Of a stretch of 64,000 bases of DNA, positions 1 through 12,250 are shown one piece after another; within the stretch, counting starts at the first letter, position 1, and the number at the start of each line of letters is the position of its first letter. The notes under the pieces were generated by a model. It was not told the DNA's origin. It was given only the letters and a program-made list of their open reading frames with translations, and ran no database searches. Source of the stretch: Diadema setosum (taxonomy: Eukaryota; Echinodermata; Echinoidea; Diadematoida; Diadematidae); assembly GCA_033980235.1 (NCBI GenBank), contig CM067067.1, positions 1,674,001 to 1,738,000 of the forward strand, in the 5' to 3' direction. The position numbers and the translations under genes were made by a program.

Positions 1-3000
1 ATGCTTATGTCTCTCATTGGACATCATGTCTGTGAAAATATTGGCGATGGCTTTATTGAGAGTTGCCATTTCGTCATGTGTGCAGTATGGGAATGTGATA
101 GTGTTGAGGTAACGCTGCGCCGTCGTGATGTTCTGTGATGCTGCCACAAAGTTGTTTCTTGCTTCAGCTGCAAACTGGTACCTGATTGAACCATTTCTGT
201 TGTTTGTGAAAGAGACAACATGGGAGAAAATGACTCAACTGGCACTGTACAGTGCTACAATCAGACAGGAAACCCACCGACATACAATTGAACTTTACGA
301 GCAGTTACAGCTGCCGTCATTTCTTTGCTGAAATATTTTTTGATATTAAGTGAGGCACTGATTGATCCTTGATGATGGCCATAATGGCTAAGGCCCAAAC
401 TCTTTGGTATCCTCTCAGGGGAGTAAAACTCCCAGGTGGGTAAAATGGGACCTTGTCACTGCAGGCATGTGACCCATCACACTGAATCCTGCTGGTTCCT
501 TTTTTCCAACATGTTTGCCCCCTGGTTACATTTTTCTGAAGTGTTTGTTAAAAAATTGTAGATCAGTAGTTGCGCTCTAAAAAATTTAATTTGTACAGAG
601 GGAAACAAATTCAAGAGAACTCACAGTCCAAAGTCCAAATTCTTATATTACAGCTGAGTAACCTCATTTTGCAGTTATCACAGAAATACTGCCTACCACT
701 ACACACTTCCAACAACATTCCTTTCTGACTTTTACAAAGGATGAATCAAAATTTACTCACTCTACTGGGAGCTGAAGCACATCTCCCCACCGCCTAATGC
801 CGAAGCTGAGCTGACCACAGGCGTGCTTGACCAGCGTGTGTGAGTTGTTCCACTTGTAACGGGCCACCGCCACTCTCTGTTTGCGCTCCATCAACATGTC
901 CAGCTCTGTTTCCAGGCGATACTCTGCCTCACTGCCATACTTGCCATCAAAGATGCTTGCTACATGGGTGAATGGAATTGAATTCAAAGGATGGCTACAT
1001 AAAAGACAGAAGCTTTTTCAGAAATAACAGCCCAGATTCATGAGCATGTTGTATCAATTCTACTCTCTTTAATAAAGGTAGCCTATAGCAACATCAATAA
1101 TGCCTAGAGAAGAGTCACTTGAATAATGTTTACAGTACATTATTCCAAAGGTTTGTTAATCCGAAAATTAAATATGAATCCTTATTCCAAAGGTTCATTT
1201 ATCCAAAAAATGTAAAAAGGTTTGTTATTTGGAAGATCTGTTGGTCCCTGAAATGATACATGGTGCAAAATTCAAAAGGTTCATTAGAAACACTTTCCTT
1301 TTGTTCTTTTATTAACAAACCTTTGGAATAATAACTCCGTTTTTTTCCATTTTCAGACTAATAGATCTGCAAATTATTGAGCTTCAGAATGACACCACCG
1401 GTGTTTGGATAAAAAGAAAAAAAAAACTTTTTCATTTCTGGATTAACAAACATCTAGGTATATGGCCTTACAAGAATGTAGTTTGTTTGGAATAAGAAAC
1501 CTTTGAAATAAGGAACTTTCTTTCATTTTTTGATTAACTAAACTTTGGAAAAACATAAGACAACAACAGCAAACATCACTCTGAATGACATCATACAGGT
1601 ACATACCGCAATGATGTTTGCCAAATTCACTAAAGATACAATTAGATATCATTTCTGCCTGAAATTTAAAAAAATCTAGCATTTTCACACTCATACATAA
1701 TTATGACAATAAAACTTGAGGAAACAACCAGTTTCATAAAGATCTGAAAAGTCAACAATACGCACTTCAGATCTATACTAGGCCACAGACTGGTAATTAA
1801 TGTGCTGGATTAGAATTTCATTCTCTTCACAGTATTTTCACTTACACAGAATGGAGTCTTGTTTGTCATAGAGAGACTGAAGATTGTCGCGGTCTCCCTG
1901 AAGGTTGGTCACCTCATTTTTGATCAGCGTCTGCTGCTGGGTCAGCGACAGAATCTTCTTCTTGTGAATCTCTTGCTGGTTAAGGGCATCCATGTATTCC
2001 TGCAGGAATGGACATGTTACACCAGTTACAGCATGGGCTGCTAGCGACCAAGCCATTAAAAAATGGCAAGTGAAGATTGAAATTACTCATTTTTCCCCTT
2101 TTCTTCTCAGCTCATGCACTATTTGTTTGTAAATATACCCATGATTCATACTTATTACTCATTCAATTTACTGCACACTCATTAAAGAAGCATACAGACC
2201 ATATCATATAAAGTTTAAGTACTAAACCATTGAATTGCTTCACTACTAGACTGACAAAGGGATTGGAAACCAAATTAAGGGTCTCCAGTAGCATTTGTCA
2301 TTCATTAAGCTATCACTTCCCAGCATCACTAATAAGTCTCTTGTATGGACTCACAATAATCAAATCACATAATGGGAAGTTAATGTATTAATACTCTTTC
2401 TCTCAAATGTATGTACATGTATATATGAAACATGATATAGTTAAATGTATATCTGTGTGTGTGTGTGTGTGTGTGTACGATAGACTGTGTGTGTGTGTTT
2501 GTCTGTCTGTCTGTGCAAGCATATGGATTTGTGTCTTTTTTCATATTTGTTTGGAAGTGGGGGCTTATCACATGATGTATTTTGAGGAAGCACAGTCTGC
2601 ATTAATCAACACAAAACTGTAGGTTGTGAGAAGAATTGTGAATATAATACACCACATATTGTATGGGGAAATAAATGCAATACCAGTGCCAGTATATGCA
2701 AGGAGATGCCCCCCCCCAAAAAAAAAAAAAAAAAAAAAAAAAAGTGAAACAGGACAGCTTTCAAACCGGATATCAGAGTAAAATGTACCCTTTCCCCCAA
2801 CTAGACTTTTTTTTCAGTACCATGCTATTTTGTTAAGTATTCATATGATATCCTACACTGAAAGCTAGAGACAGCACATGTGAGCTTTTGATGTAGAACA
2901 AATACGCACATGACAGGACAAGGTAATATACAACACAAGGGAATTGGCCTAGCTTGTAAAACATCCGCAAAATTGTAATGAAACCCAAACAAGAGCTTCT

Positions 3001-6000
3001 GGTACTATATCTTTCTAATATTTAGATAGGTTAGGAGAGTCCGTTTGTACACATCATTTTAAAGCTTAAAATCTGCTTTTTCAGAATATATCATGTCTGG
3101 CAACTTTTTGTTGGTTTTGTGATGCAAGATCACATATGTCACATTTCTACTACAACATTTACTTTGTCAAACTTCACTACATGTCCCTTATTTCACATAA
3201 ACCATCATATTTGTCACACAGTTGTAAGCAAGATAAAGAAATGATTCTCAATGAGACTGATGAGAAAAAAAAAAAGTCTTTAATGGAGCCTACAATTGTA
3301 TGGAAGTCAGAGTTTGGGCCTCGTATAGACAACATACAATTATGCTTTCACATTCTTACTGATTTGCAGGACTTCACAGCAATAAATGACGTTTACCTTC
3401 GTTTGATTTCAGGGACCACTACAACACATTATGTATATACAGCATGATATAGTATGATAACAATAATTTTCCTAATGCGGCAATGAATACGCTTTGACAC
3501 ATGCAAGTGGTGGACCCTGCCACAGGACAGTATGTGTACGATGTATATATGATGACATAAATGGTATCCCGGTGTACCAAATAAAAATCAGCCGTTTTGT
3601 TGAATTATTTATTTTTTTAAAAAGGTTGTACCCTGGGTGCCAAAAAGAGGAAATTATTTTGGTGCTGGAGCTAGCGCGCGCTAGCCAGTGCACTGCACTG
3701 CACTAAAGCCCACACTAGTGGTATCACAGTGTGCCATGCATGCATAGTATAACATGCAGCGCCATGGGAATGACTATGTACACGCACACACAGTGCATGC
3801 ATTTTTCTCTGGCTGTCCTCTAGTGGCTGTGAGGTGGCGCTACACAACGCGGTAACCCGGGGTACTACGGTACCCCGGGGTAACGCGTGATGCATCATAT
3901 GCACATAGCATTTATAGGATGCATGATACAGAAGTGGAGATAGTGAATGATACACTACATGGCAATGTACGGAAGCTGAAATTTAACAGTAACAGGCTGT
4001 ACGAACCTTCAACTTTTATAAATGTGACAATATTAACACTGAGATTTTAAGAGATGCAATGACAATTCTTTCAACATAGGTGTTATTTATGTCATGATTA
4101 AGTCATTGGTATCATGTGATTATGAAAGCGATTGAGTTTTGAAGATCACTCTGACATATATGTCAATACAATGGAGCATTTGATTGATGACATTTAATGA
4201 AAATAGGACTGTTTGACGATCACTGTTTGACATTATTGACTGAATGTAACATTTCCTTTGGGATACCAATGCTTGGATGGAAAAGTATGAAAGATGTCAT
4301 TACTAAAAATAATTATCAGCTTTAGGTTGTTAATACTATACAGTACCTGTTGCTGGATGGTGAATTCCTATTTGTAATATTTGAAAAACAAAATTGAAAC
4401 ACACTTTAGGTTTCACTGATCTCCCAAGTGTTGGGAGAACATACGATGTTAAAAATAATAAGGGTACTAACTCTGTTTATCCTGTATAAACCATTTTGGA
4501 ATATATCGTTCACCATTTTCTGTCTCTAATTAGAAACTAATGCACATTACAGATTGCTTTAATACTCGAATAAATCACATGCCTGCCATGACAGCACTCA
4601 GTAAAATGCCTTGCAATGGCCTCATGACCACTGGACACTTGACATTTTCTGCCACAATGTTTTGCTTGTCCTTCTGCGCATGGTTGAATCACACACTCAC
4701 TCATGCCCACATTAAACACAGACATCAACACACACACTGTCACACACGTAACTTAAGTTTTGCCACCAGCAATGTTACATTTTCCTGTTGCATATATCAT
4801 AACATAACAACACCAGTACATTATTTATGCCATCTAAAGACATCTTTGGGCCATTAGACTTATCATGACAGGCTCAGAGGAATAAACTGGAAACCATGGG
4901 GTACGCCTGTATGATAATTGCAATGCATGAATGAAGAGCACTTCATATTATGGGGATGCAGACGTGTAATTATAAGATTTGCATTTTTCATTTCTCAATC
5001 TGATGCTCCTCTATGTACAAATAGGAAACTTCCTGGCATCAGGTTCCTGTTTGCTTGCTTTTAAGCCCATGGGGTAGGGGTCAATAAAATTAGGTCCAGA
5101 GGAGGCATGGGACGGTCATGAACAAGTATCATACACGTTACCTGCTGTTCCTTGCCCATCTGTTGATCGAACTGTTGTTGAGACCACATTTGACGGACGG
5201 ACGTATTGTTTTGCAGATCCACGACATCTTGATATTCCTTCCTCCTGTGTACATTGAAAGTTACACACACCATGATCATGAGTTATACATAGTGTTCCTA
5301 GGTATGTAAACAGGAAAACAGGCATTTAACATTACAATGTTAATATACCTACCTCAATGAGCTCAAATTCTTATCAAAATGTAGCAAAAAAGCTGCTGAA
5401 ACAGAGGAGGGCCAATGAAGTAAAAAGTAAATTCTTAATAAAAGCACACATTGCATCCTGTCAAATTCAGTGTCCAAGTGTGGGAAAGCTCTTAGGAGTA
5501 CAAGATATATCCAGCCATCACTTTTTTTTTTTTTTTTTTTTTTTGGGGGGGGGGGTTAATTTCATTTGTCATGCTTTGATGTATGAAGTCTTACACATGG
5601 ATAGGAATTGACACTGTAAGGTAGCTGCCATGTAAACCACATAAGTACATCATCGTGAGAGAAAATACGGACAACTACCTATCATTTTTTAAAGGCATGA
5701 AATAAGATGAAAAACTGAGTCTAAGTTTGGCAAAAATCCTGAGATGTTTCATTTAGCACAGAAAGTTGTATGCCCAAAGCACTGACACAAAGTACCTGCT
5801 TGCTTTAACCCCTATGAGTTCCAAATGGAAAGAAGCGGAAGGAAATTCTTGCAATGTTAAGCATCAAACTTACGTCCTCTCAGCTAGCTGCTGCTGTTCT
5901 GCCACCATGGCCTTCATCTGGGCGTCAAGGCGCTGCAGCTGGTCCTGCTTCATACTGCACTGCTTCAGCACATTACGGCTCTCCAGCAGGGCAATCTGGT

Positions 6001-9000
6001 TGTCCAGCTCCAGCATGGAGTTAACCAGCTCCACTGTCAGCTCAACATGAGCAGGCTGGGGGTAGACAGTCAGAGAGGATTTTACTATTATGCAAGTGAC
6101 ATATCAGATGATCAAAGGCATACATTGTAATTTACCATTTGCAGATGAAACAAAAACCTAGCATTAGTGCTTTAAAATAGTTCTAAAATGTGAGTGAGGG
6201 ATAGAAACAACCACTGTATGAACCGGTAAACTCAATGTTAAGTACAATGTATTGTTAAATATACAAAATGTGAACGATAGCTAATAATAACTAGATATAT
6301 CGCTACGGCGACTGATATGCCTCCGCCATAATGCATGCTTCTCCTAATAGGTCTATAGTACAATGTCTTGACAATGTGTGATGACAGTTTCACACAACTG
6401 GCAAAATATTAAAATGACAGGTTTGCCACAATTATGTGCTGAATGTTCACTTTCCTAACTAGGTTCAATTGGATGAATGATTAAAATGTCAGAGTGCAGG
6501 TATTTGGGGAACTGATGATTTTTACTTGACTTTTGACCCTTTTATAAGTTTATGCATTGAGTAATTTTCAAGGTATTGAGAAAAAGTATAATTTCAGTAT
6601 CAAATGGGAAAATAGCATTATCTAAACCTGGTCTTTGAACTTTGACCTCACAGTTCCAAAGAGAATCACTGTTAGGTTGAACATGCATATGTAAGTTTCA
6701 TGATGATACCTTGAGTTACTTTTGAGATATGGAGGAAAAAGTGCAATTCAGCACTTTCACTTGACCTTTGACCTTTTGACCTTTGATCTTTTGGCAAGAA
6801 ACTTCCTACAGAATATATATTGGGTAATACATGCATACATCAAGTTAAAACAAAAACAAAAACCTGCAGGCATATTGCATTTTAAGGAAAGTAGTGATAT
6901 TTTGAGGAGTTGACCTTGACCTTTGACCCCCCCCCTGACCTTTGACCCATGACCCCAACTTCCCTAGATAATCACTGCCCATCGGTACAAGCATATATAC
7001 TAAGTTCCATGAAGATACCTTGAACCATTTGCGAGATATGGAGAAAAACTTGAAATTTCAATCTTTTTTTTTTTACAAAATAACCTATGACCTTTGACCT
7101 TTGACCCTGTGACCCTAAAATCCACACAAAGTATTATCCCCCAAGGATATACCCTCATAGCAAGTTTGATGTAAAACCACCACACGGTTCTTGAGATATC
7201 GACAAAAACAAAACGGGACGGACGGACGGACGGACGGACGTACGTACGGACGGACGGACAACCCGAAAACATAATGCCTCCGGCCACTTCGTTGCGGAGG
7301 CATAAAAATGTTTCCAGACTCAACCGTCTACAGTTACGGTTTAATGAGGAAAATACTGATATATCCTTATATTTTAGGCTTCATTGCAAACATTTCATAT
7401 GGTAGGATGTTTTGTGATACAACAAACCTACACATATGCATCATATGTGATATCTCGAACATTTTTAAATCACTGCTCCCAGAGGTAAGCTGTAATGAAG
7501 ATGTTAATGGTTTGTAGTTACTGTATAAGCTGCTATTTTCACAAGGGTTTAATTTCGTGAATTTTGAGAGCCACTGTTGGGTCACAAAAATCGCCACACA
7601 CTACGATAATGTTCTCGTATCTGTGCACATGATTACCTCCTTGTCAAATTGCTAGATCAACATTTCACGAAAACGTCTGTGTCCTCCTCATTCGCAAAAA
7701 TATCTGTTAACAAAAATAACAGCTTTTACAGGACTGACTCTTAAGTAGATTCTGCTTTGCCTGAAGTGAAATTTATGGCATTTATAAAGGAAAGCAGAGG
7801 TCAATGCACACTAATTTGTGCTTCTTGCTGATAATCACTAGGACATACTACAGGTTGAAATGTGGCAGGTTGTAGGAGAGAGCTTACTTCTTCATTCTGT
7901 GGTTGTGAGTTGACCGGTGGTGCACTCTGCACTGGTTGTTGTGGTTGTGGCGGTGGGGGTGGATTCTGTGGCATGGCTGAAGCTGGTGGTGGTGCGGGTG
8001 GGTTCCGCTGCATGGCTGGTCCTGGTGGTGGTGGGGGGTTAGCTCTTTGCATGTTTGGTGGGGCAGCTGACTTTTGCTGTGTTGGGTATGTGCCCTGCAA
8101 AAAACCAACAACAACAAGAACAAAATAAGTAACAATTACAACTGAAAATGTTAAAATGAATGCTGTATATACTCATATTCCCAAGTATCTTACAAGATAA
8201 AATGTCATTGTAAATTCACAGAATGTGAGAATTAGGTCATTAACATCTACAATGCCAATGGAAATTTGTCTGTGTTTTAACTGTCAAGCTTGACCTTTCC
8301 CATAGAAAAAGAAAATTAAGGAGAGATTTATTCTCTCTAGTAAATTCACATATAAATTATTTACCCTCAGGGCAATTCCACGGTAACTCGCGTTACAAAT
8401 AATGGGTACATTTATAGGATATTGTGCCAATATCTTTGTAATTGGAAGGATCCACAAGTTACTTTTTTCATCATTGGTTAAGTAGACATACACCAACTAA
8501 ATGAATCCAAAAAGAAAAATCAAGGACAAACATGTTGGGATTCTTGAATCATTTAATTTTGGTAACTCGCGTTACACAAAAAGGACATGGTCAATTCTAT
8601 AAAGGCCTCTTTTTGGAAAGTCTCCTCATACTAGACAATCCTGATAAAAGTTTTCCTACCTTGAATTGATAGTGGGTTAGGACTCATGAATTAACACTAT
8701 CAAAGTTGAGTAACAATGACCTGGTAAAATGTAGGGAGCCTTTATATCGGTAACTCGCGTTACGGTAACTCGCGTTACATTATGTCCACTAACACAGGGT
8801 GACACAAATTGATGACATACAACTGTTCTGATGGCACTGCATCTTGTGTTGACTATTTTGAGAGATGCTTAGTACATAGTAAAATGAATAAATGTTAAAC
8901 AAATATTTTACTAATCAACCCAATTGATAAAGAATGTGTTTAAGACTAAAAAGAGCTTCATTCCTCAAAGAGACCCTGAATATATTTCAATATATACCCA

Positions 9001-11199
9001 GATGATTTAGGTGTATAAGTACATAATTTTCAGAGTGTACAAATGAAAGATGTTGAAAATTTTTTAAAAACAAAACTTAAAGTACCAAACCCTATCAACA
9101 AGTTTACAAAAAAGCCTACAATCTTTCAAAAATTAAAATCCTGTCTTTTTGAAAACTCTAATTTCTTTGCAACTGATTGACAAAAAGACCAGTTCGTAAT
9201 TCCACTTTGCGCATGAGCAGAAAAAGTTCATTTGTACCAACAGGCATTTTGGTTTGTAAATTCACTGATATAAGCATCTGTGATGTGATGATTATTCATG
9301 TGATCCTTATCTAAATGATGCTTGCCAACACATCCACCTCACAGCAAGAATGGTATTTCGCAATATAAAAGGAAATAAGCTGTTACTGCATTCAATACAA
9401 AACAATGAAATGGATGCTTGCTAAATTATAAACCGATGGGAGTATTCTGATCCCCTGATCCAAATGCAAGTTCATTCTTTTTTTGAACATGAATTCCATA
9501 AATTGTTATGTCGGGCAAGTTTTATGCATTATGCCGCTTTGAAAAAGAGTGAAGTGCTGAACCAGCTGAGAGAAAAGAAAGGTCATTTGTATCAATGTGT
9601 ACATGAGCTACAGTGTAATTACGAACTGGCTTATTACCCTACAAATGTACATCAACTTAAATAAGCACTCAATTGATCAGTGTTTTAGTAGTAGCCATGA
9701 TAAAAAAGTCATGGGCGTGCATACTCGAGCAGTGTTCGAACTAACACCTCCTGATCTCCGGACGGACATCATCTCGGAACTAGACCACTGAACTTCCGCC
9801 CGACAAGAAGTGTTGGTTCTAATCCTTATATCATGCAGCGGGTACTGTGTAATTATTCAAATTCATGAAATTCTTTCGTTGAGATGTTACTGCAACTAAT
9901 TGACAAATTGCCCTACATCAACATAATAAAAACTGAATTGATCAGTGTTTTATTAGTAGCCATGATAAAAAATCATGGGCACACATACTTGAGCAGGCCA
10001 GATTCGAACCCACAACCTCCTGATCTCCGGACAGGCGTCATTTTCACTAGACCACCGAATAAGGTTTAGAACCAACACTTGCTGCTTTATAGCATTCTGT
10101 AATAAAAATTCTGTAATACTAATGCAGGAATTTCAGAAGATAAATCTTAGGTTAACCTCGTTCACTGCTGGATGTACATGTACACATGCAGTGAAAGCCT
10201 GGCTAGACTCCTCAATGTGGCATGTGATCAGTGGCCTTGATGCTAGTATTATACAATCACAGTTTATTAGGCTACTCTCCTTTGTTTCAGTCCAGCATAG
10301 TGTGTATAACACTGGATTTGATTGTTTTCACCATGATATAGCTCAATTAAGTGTTAAAATTTGCTTACGGTGGTGGAAACTTGTGTTTATAGTCGGTAAC
10401 TCGCGTTACATACCGGTAACTCGCGTTACATGGTAACTCGCGTTACACTTTTCATTGACATTTTTTAATGTGATGACAGTGTTTATTCAAGTCAACATCC
10501 TGTGTACAGTATCAGGGTGTGATGAATTTAGAAAATTATGATTCCCAACAAATTACCTCCACTGCTTCCTTCAGAATGAAGAATATTTCTTGTTTCGGTA
10601 ACTCGCGTTACATGGCTCAAGGGCTAAACTTTCAGGTGGTGATAAAAATTTTTTGATGGTGGCATAGAAATTTTCTCATGGGAGACTGTAGTAGAACCAA
10701 TTTGCTTCTTTAAAATGAATTAACTGAAGTGCTAGCAGAATTTTTCTTTAAAAAAAATGTATATCAAGTTAAGCATGCATTTTAGCAATTTGGATGACTG
10801 AAAAATTGTCTTGAACATTTGTAGCTGTTTCTCGGGAAATATTTGACCAATTGATATAATTCTTTGAGTTTCTTCAACTTCAATATATGGGTAATACATA
10901 ATGAGTAATTCTTTTGCAGTATAATAAACTTGAAATTTTAGTGCCATGTCCACATTCCCATGGAATTGCCCCTCACATGAATGAATTGGACCTTGGAAAT
11001 TTCCTTTTGTGTGGACTATTAATGACTGCAGTATACTGATGCCAAGAAATGTGTCATTTTTTTTTAATTCCTGATGTGGTCACTGCCACTAAAATTGCAC
11101 AGTCAAACCAATCATATTTGGCTGAGGGGGTCAAGCATGTCACATCGATCAACTTACCGGTGCAGGTCTTGGTGGTGGACTGGATGATGCGCAACCCAT
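1..11199 (-). CDS. Predicted acylated, proline-rich coiled-coil protein (5' seven coding exons, partial)
   Basis: Function not recognised. Coding exons on the minus strand: 11199-11158, 8094-7888, 6055-5874, 5244-5142, 1999-1846, 959-761 and 196-1 (continuing off the window). All junctions are GT-AG and in phase, giving 361 codons so far. The start MGCASSSPPPRPAP has Gly2, Cys3 and Ser6, the pattern of N-myristoylated and palmitoylated proteins, so attachment to a membrane is inferred. Residues 15-83 are Pro/Gln-rich with several PPPPP runs, possible SH3, WW or EVH1 ligands. Residues 84-230 are Gln/Leu/Glu-rich coiled coil. Residues 231-361 form a helical, better-conserved-looking domain with ARYKWNN, RRWGD and FPYCTHDEMATL. 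There is no transmembrane segment. Intron 1 carries a 2.6-kb transposon-like element and intron 2 a nested repeat. TSG101 was considered because of the Pro-rich plus coiled-coil order, but no UEV domain is present. The exon structure is well supported; the identity is unknown. Confidence 0.82.
2453..2515 (+). repeat. (TG)n and TCTG microsatellite
   Basis: TG dinucleotide runs change to TCTG repeats at the end. The stretch lies in an intron of the minus-strand coiled-coil gene. The open frames that cross it are artefacts of the repeat. Confidence 0.9.
6133..7495 (+). repeat. Interspersed repeat family copy, split by a second repeat
   Basis: The left part (6133-6290, beginning accatttgcagatgaaac) and the right part (about 7320-7495, ending near aaatcactgctcccagagg) match the continuous copy at 39988-40315. 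A partial copy lies at 18727-18965. In this copy about 1 kb of unrelated sequence separates the two halves, so it is a nested insertion. All three copies are non-coding; this one lies in intron 2 of the coiled-coil gene. Confidence 0.75.
6297..7305 (+). mobile_element. Inserted ~1-kb repeat with TGACCTTTGACC motifs and (GACG)n tract
   Basis: The insert is bounded by atgcctccgcc on the left and gcggaggcataa on the right, a short inverted repeat of the type TGCCTCCGC/GCGGAGGCA. It contains repeated phrases such as 'gagatatggagaaaaa' and several TGACCTTTGACC blocks (about 6767, 6913, 6935 and 7087), plus a (GGAC)n tract at 7214-7260. No protein is encoded. It is probably a non-autonomous interspersed element; the class is not determined. 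Confidence 0.6.
9684..9850 (-). mobile_element. tRNA-derived SINE fragment
   Basis: Read on the minus strand it has an A-box-like segment (CAGTGGTCTAG) followed by a B-box-like segment (AGTTCGAACAC). A body with 'catgactttttta' follows, and the copy at 9944-10075 shares it. It is nested in the 2.6-kb element. It is too divergent to be a working tRNA. Confidence 0.55.
9944..10075 (-). mobile_element. tRNA-derived SINE, second copy
   Basis: On the minus strand GGTGGTCTAGTGAAA (A box) and GGGTTCGAATCTGG (a good B box) are about 35 bp apart. The CATGATTTTTTATCATGG hairpin body follows. It is closely related to the copy at 9684-9850 and is in the same orientation. Confidence 0.65.
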
Positions 11200-11399
11200 C
11201 TTGACTGTTACTGAAACTGTGACAGAAAAGAGTGAAGTGTGAGAAACTGAACAAAACAAAATTTATCATTTGTGTGAGACACCATGGAGATTTACACTAT
11301 GTACAGTACTTGTCAGTAGATATTTGTGCTCAAATTTCAAAACATGAATAAAGCCAAAGGGGATTCATTGAATTATTTATACAGTTAAAAAAAAAGTTT

Positions 11400-12250
11400 A
11401 ATTAGAATATGCAAGCTCTTGATTCTCCTTAGCTATCTTCGTATCTCCAACTCGAGGCATAGACTAACGGAGGTATCCTTCAATTCATTCATCAAGGATT
11501 CAAGGGCAGGTTATCTTGTGATTCTTATTAAAACTCTTAACAACGTTACTACGTATGCTCATGCGCTTGAGTTGCGATGATTGGCTCAGTCAACATGTTA
11601 CTAACACATATGACCACACATGGGACTGTATCATGCCAACTTACCACGATTGTCAGACAAGCTCAAACGTGCGAGTGGTGTAATTACGCGGAATTGCCTC
11701 CTTTTCTCTATTCCTCGATGGCAAAGCTGCGTGTTTTTCTCGATTATTTAAGACGAAATATGATTTCCGCCATTCCCACGAAATTAGCAGATTTCAGCCA
11801 AGTTTCCCTCGCGCAGTTTCACTCCGGAGCAGAGATGTCCGAGGATGGCATTAGTTAGCATAACAAAGGTTGACGTCATTTCACTATAGTGATGCATAAA
11901 CAGACAACACGCCCTTTTGTCATTTCTCCGTGATACGAGAGAAACAGTGCAAAACACAGCCTTCGGTCCGTCAGTGGAAAAAGGATGTCCTAAGTGCTGA
12001 TGGATCGATATAAGCGGCTAATAGATAAGACCTCCAGTGCCGCCGTGTCATTTACTCGTACTTTCTGAGCATCAGTACCTTTCATAAGAGAGTAGGCCTA
12101 GTGGCCCCGGAGCTGCACAGATATTAGACAGAAAACGTGAGTGGTCACCGGCGCGTTTGCTCTGACATTCGTTTGTTGTTCGTCTGGCAAAGCGTCCCGG
12201 GGATAACTGCTGGTTTGCTTGAATGTCGGCCTATCACCATCCCATAATGG
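11400..12250. promoter_or_regulatory. Candidate promoter region, possibly bidirectional
   Basis: This stretch has more CpG and GC than the DNA on either side. It lies just upstream of the minus-strand coiled-coil gene. A plus-strand donor-like site (AAAAC|GTGAGT, about 12137) could belong to a divergent transcript. No clear TATA box was seen. Promoter assignment is inferred from position and composition only. Confidence 0.3.
11645..11850 (-). other. Probable non-coding 5' exon of the coiled-coil gene
   Basis: On the minus strand a strong donor (GTG|GTAAGTT) follows 11645. A strong acceptor with a pyrimidine tract (TTTTCTGTCACAGTTTCAG) ends at 11211, 11 bases before the ATG at 11199. The first coding exon is therefore probably preceded by a spliced 5'UTR exon. 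The upstream edge near 11850 is a guess, because no transcription start site can be seen. Confidence 0.4.

Larger units (their letters stand above)
8382..10611 (+). repeat. Eight copies of the 15-mer GGTAACTCGCGTTAC
   Basis: Exact copies begin at 8382, 8561, 8749, 8764, 10395, 10415, 10432 and 10597, all in the same orientation. The pair at 8749/8764 is directly tandem; the trio at 10395-10446 is spaced 20 and 17 bp. The unit contains the inverted repeat GTAAC-TCGC-GTTAC, as a dimer-bound site would. Flanking sequences are unrelated, so the 15-mer itself is the conserved unit. Confidence 0.9.
8370..10971. mobile_element. 2.6-kb non-autonomous DNA-transposon-like element with TIRs and 4-bp TSD
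   Basis: The left end is GGGCAATTCCACGG (8370-8383). The right end is CCATGGAATTGCCC (10958-10971), whose reverse complement matches the left end at 13 of 14 bases. CTCA flanks both ends directly (8366-8369 and 10972-10975), as a 4-bp target-site duplication would. The interior has no transposase-like frame. It contains eight perfect copies of a 15-bp near-palindrome, four at 8382-8778 and four at 10395-10611, and two SINE-like insertions. It sits in intron 1 of the coiled-coil gene. The superfamily cannot be assigned. Confidence 0.65.

Noticed and set aside
8382..10611. CRISPR-like array of the 15-mer
   Set aside because: Spacing is irregular, the genome is eukaryotic, no cas genes are present, and the copies sit inside a TIR element.
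1..11199. TSG101/ESCRT identity for the coiled-coil gene
   Set aside because: The Pro-rich then coiled-coil order is similar, but there is no UEV domain and the N-terminus is a short acylation-type peptide.
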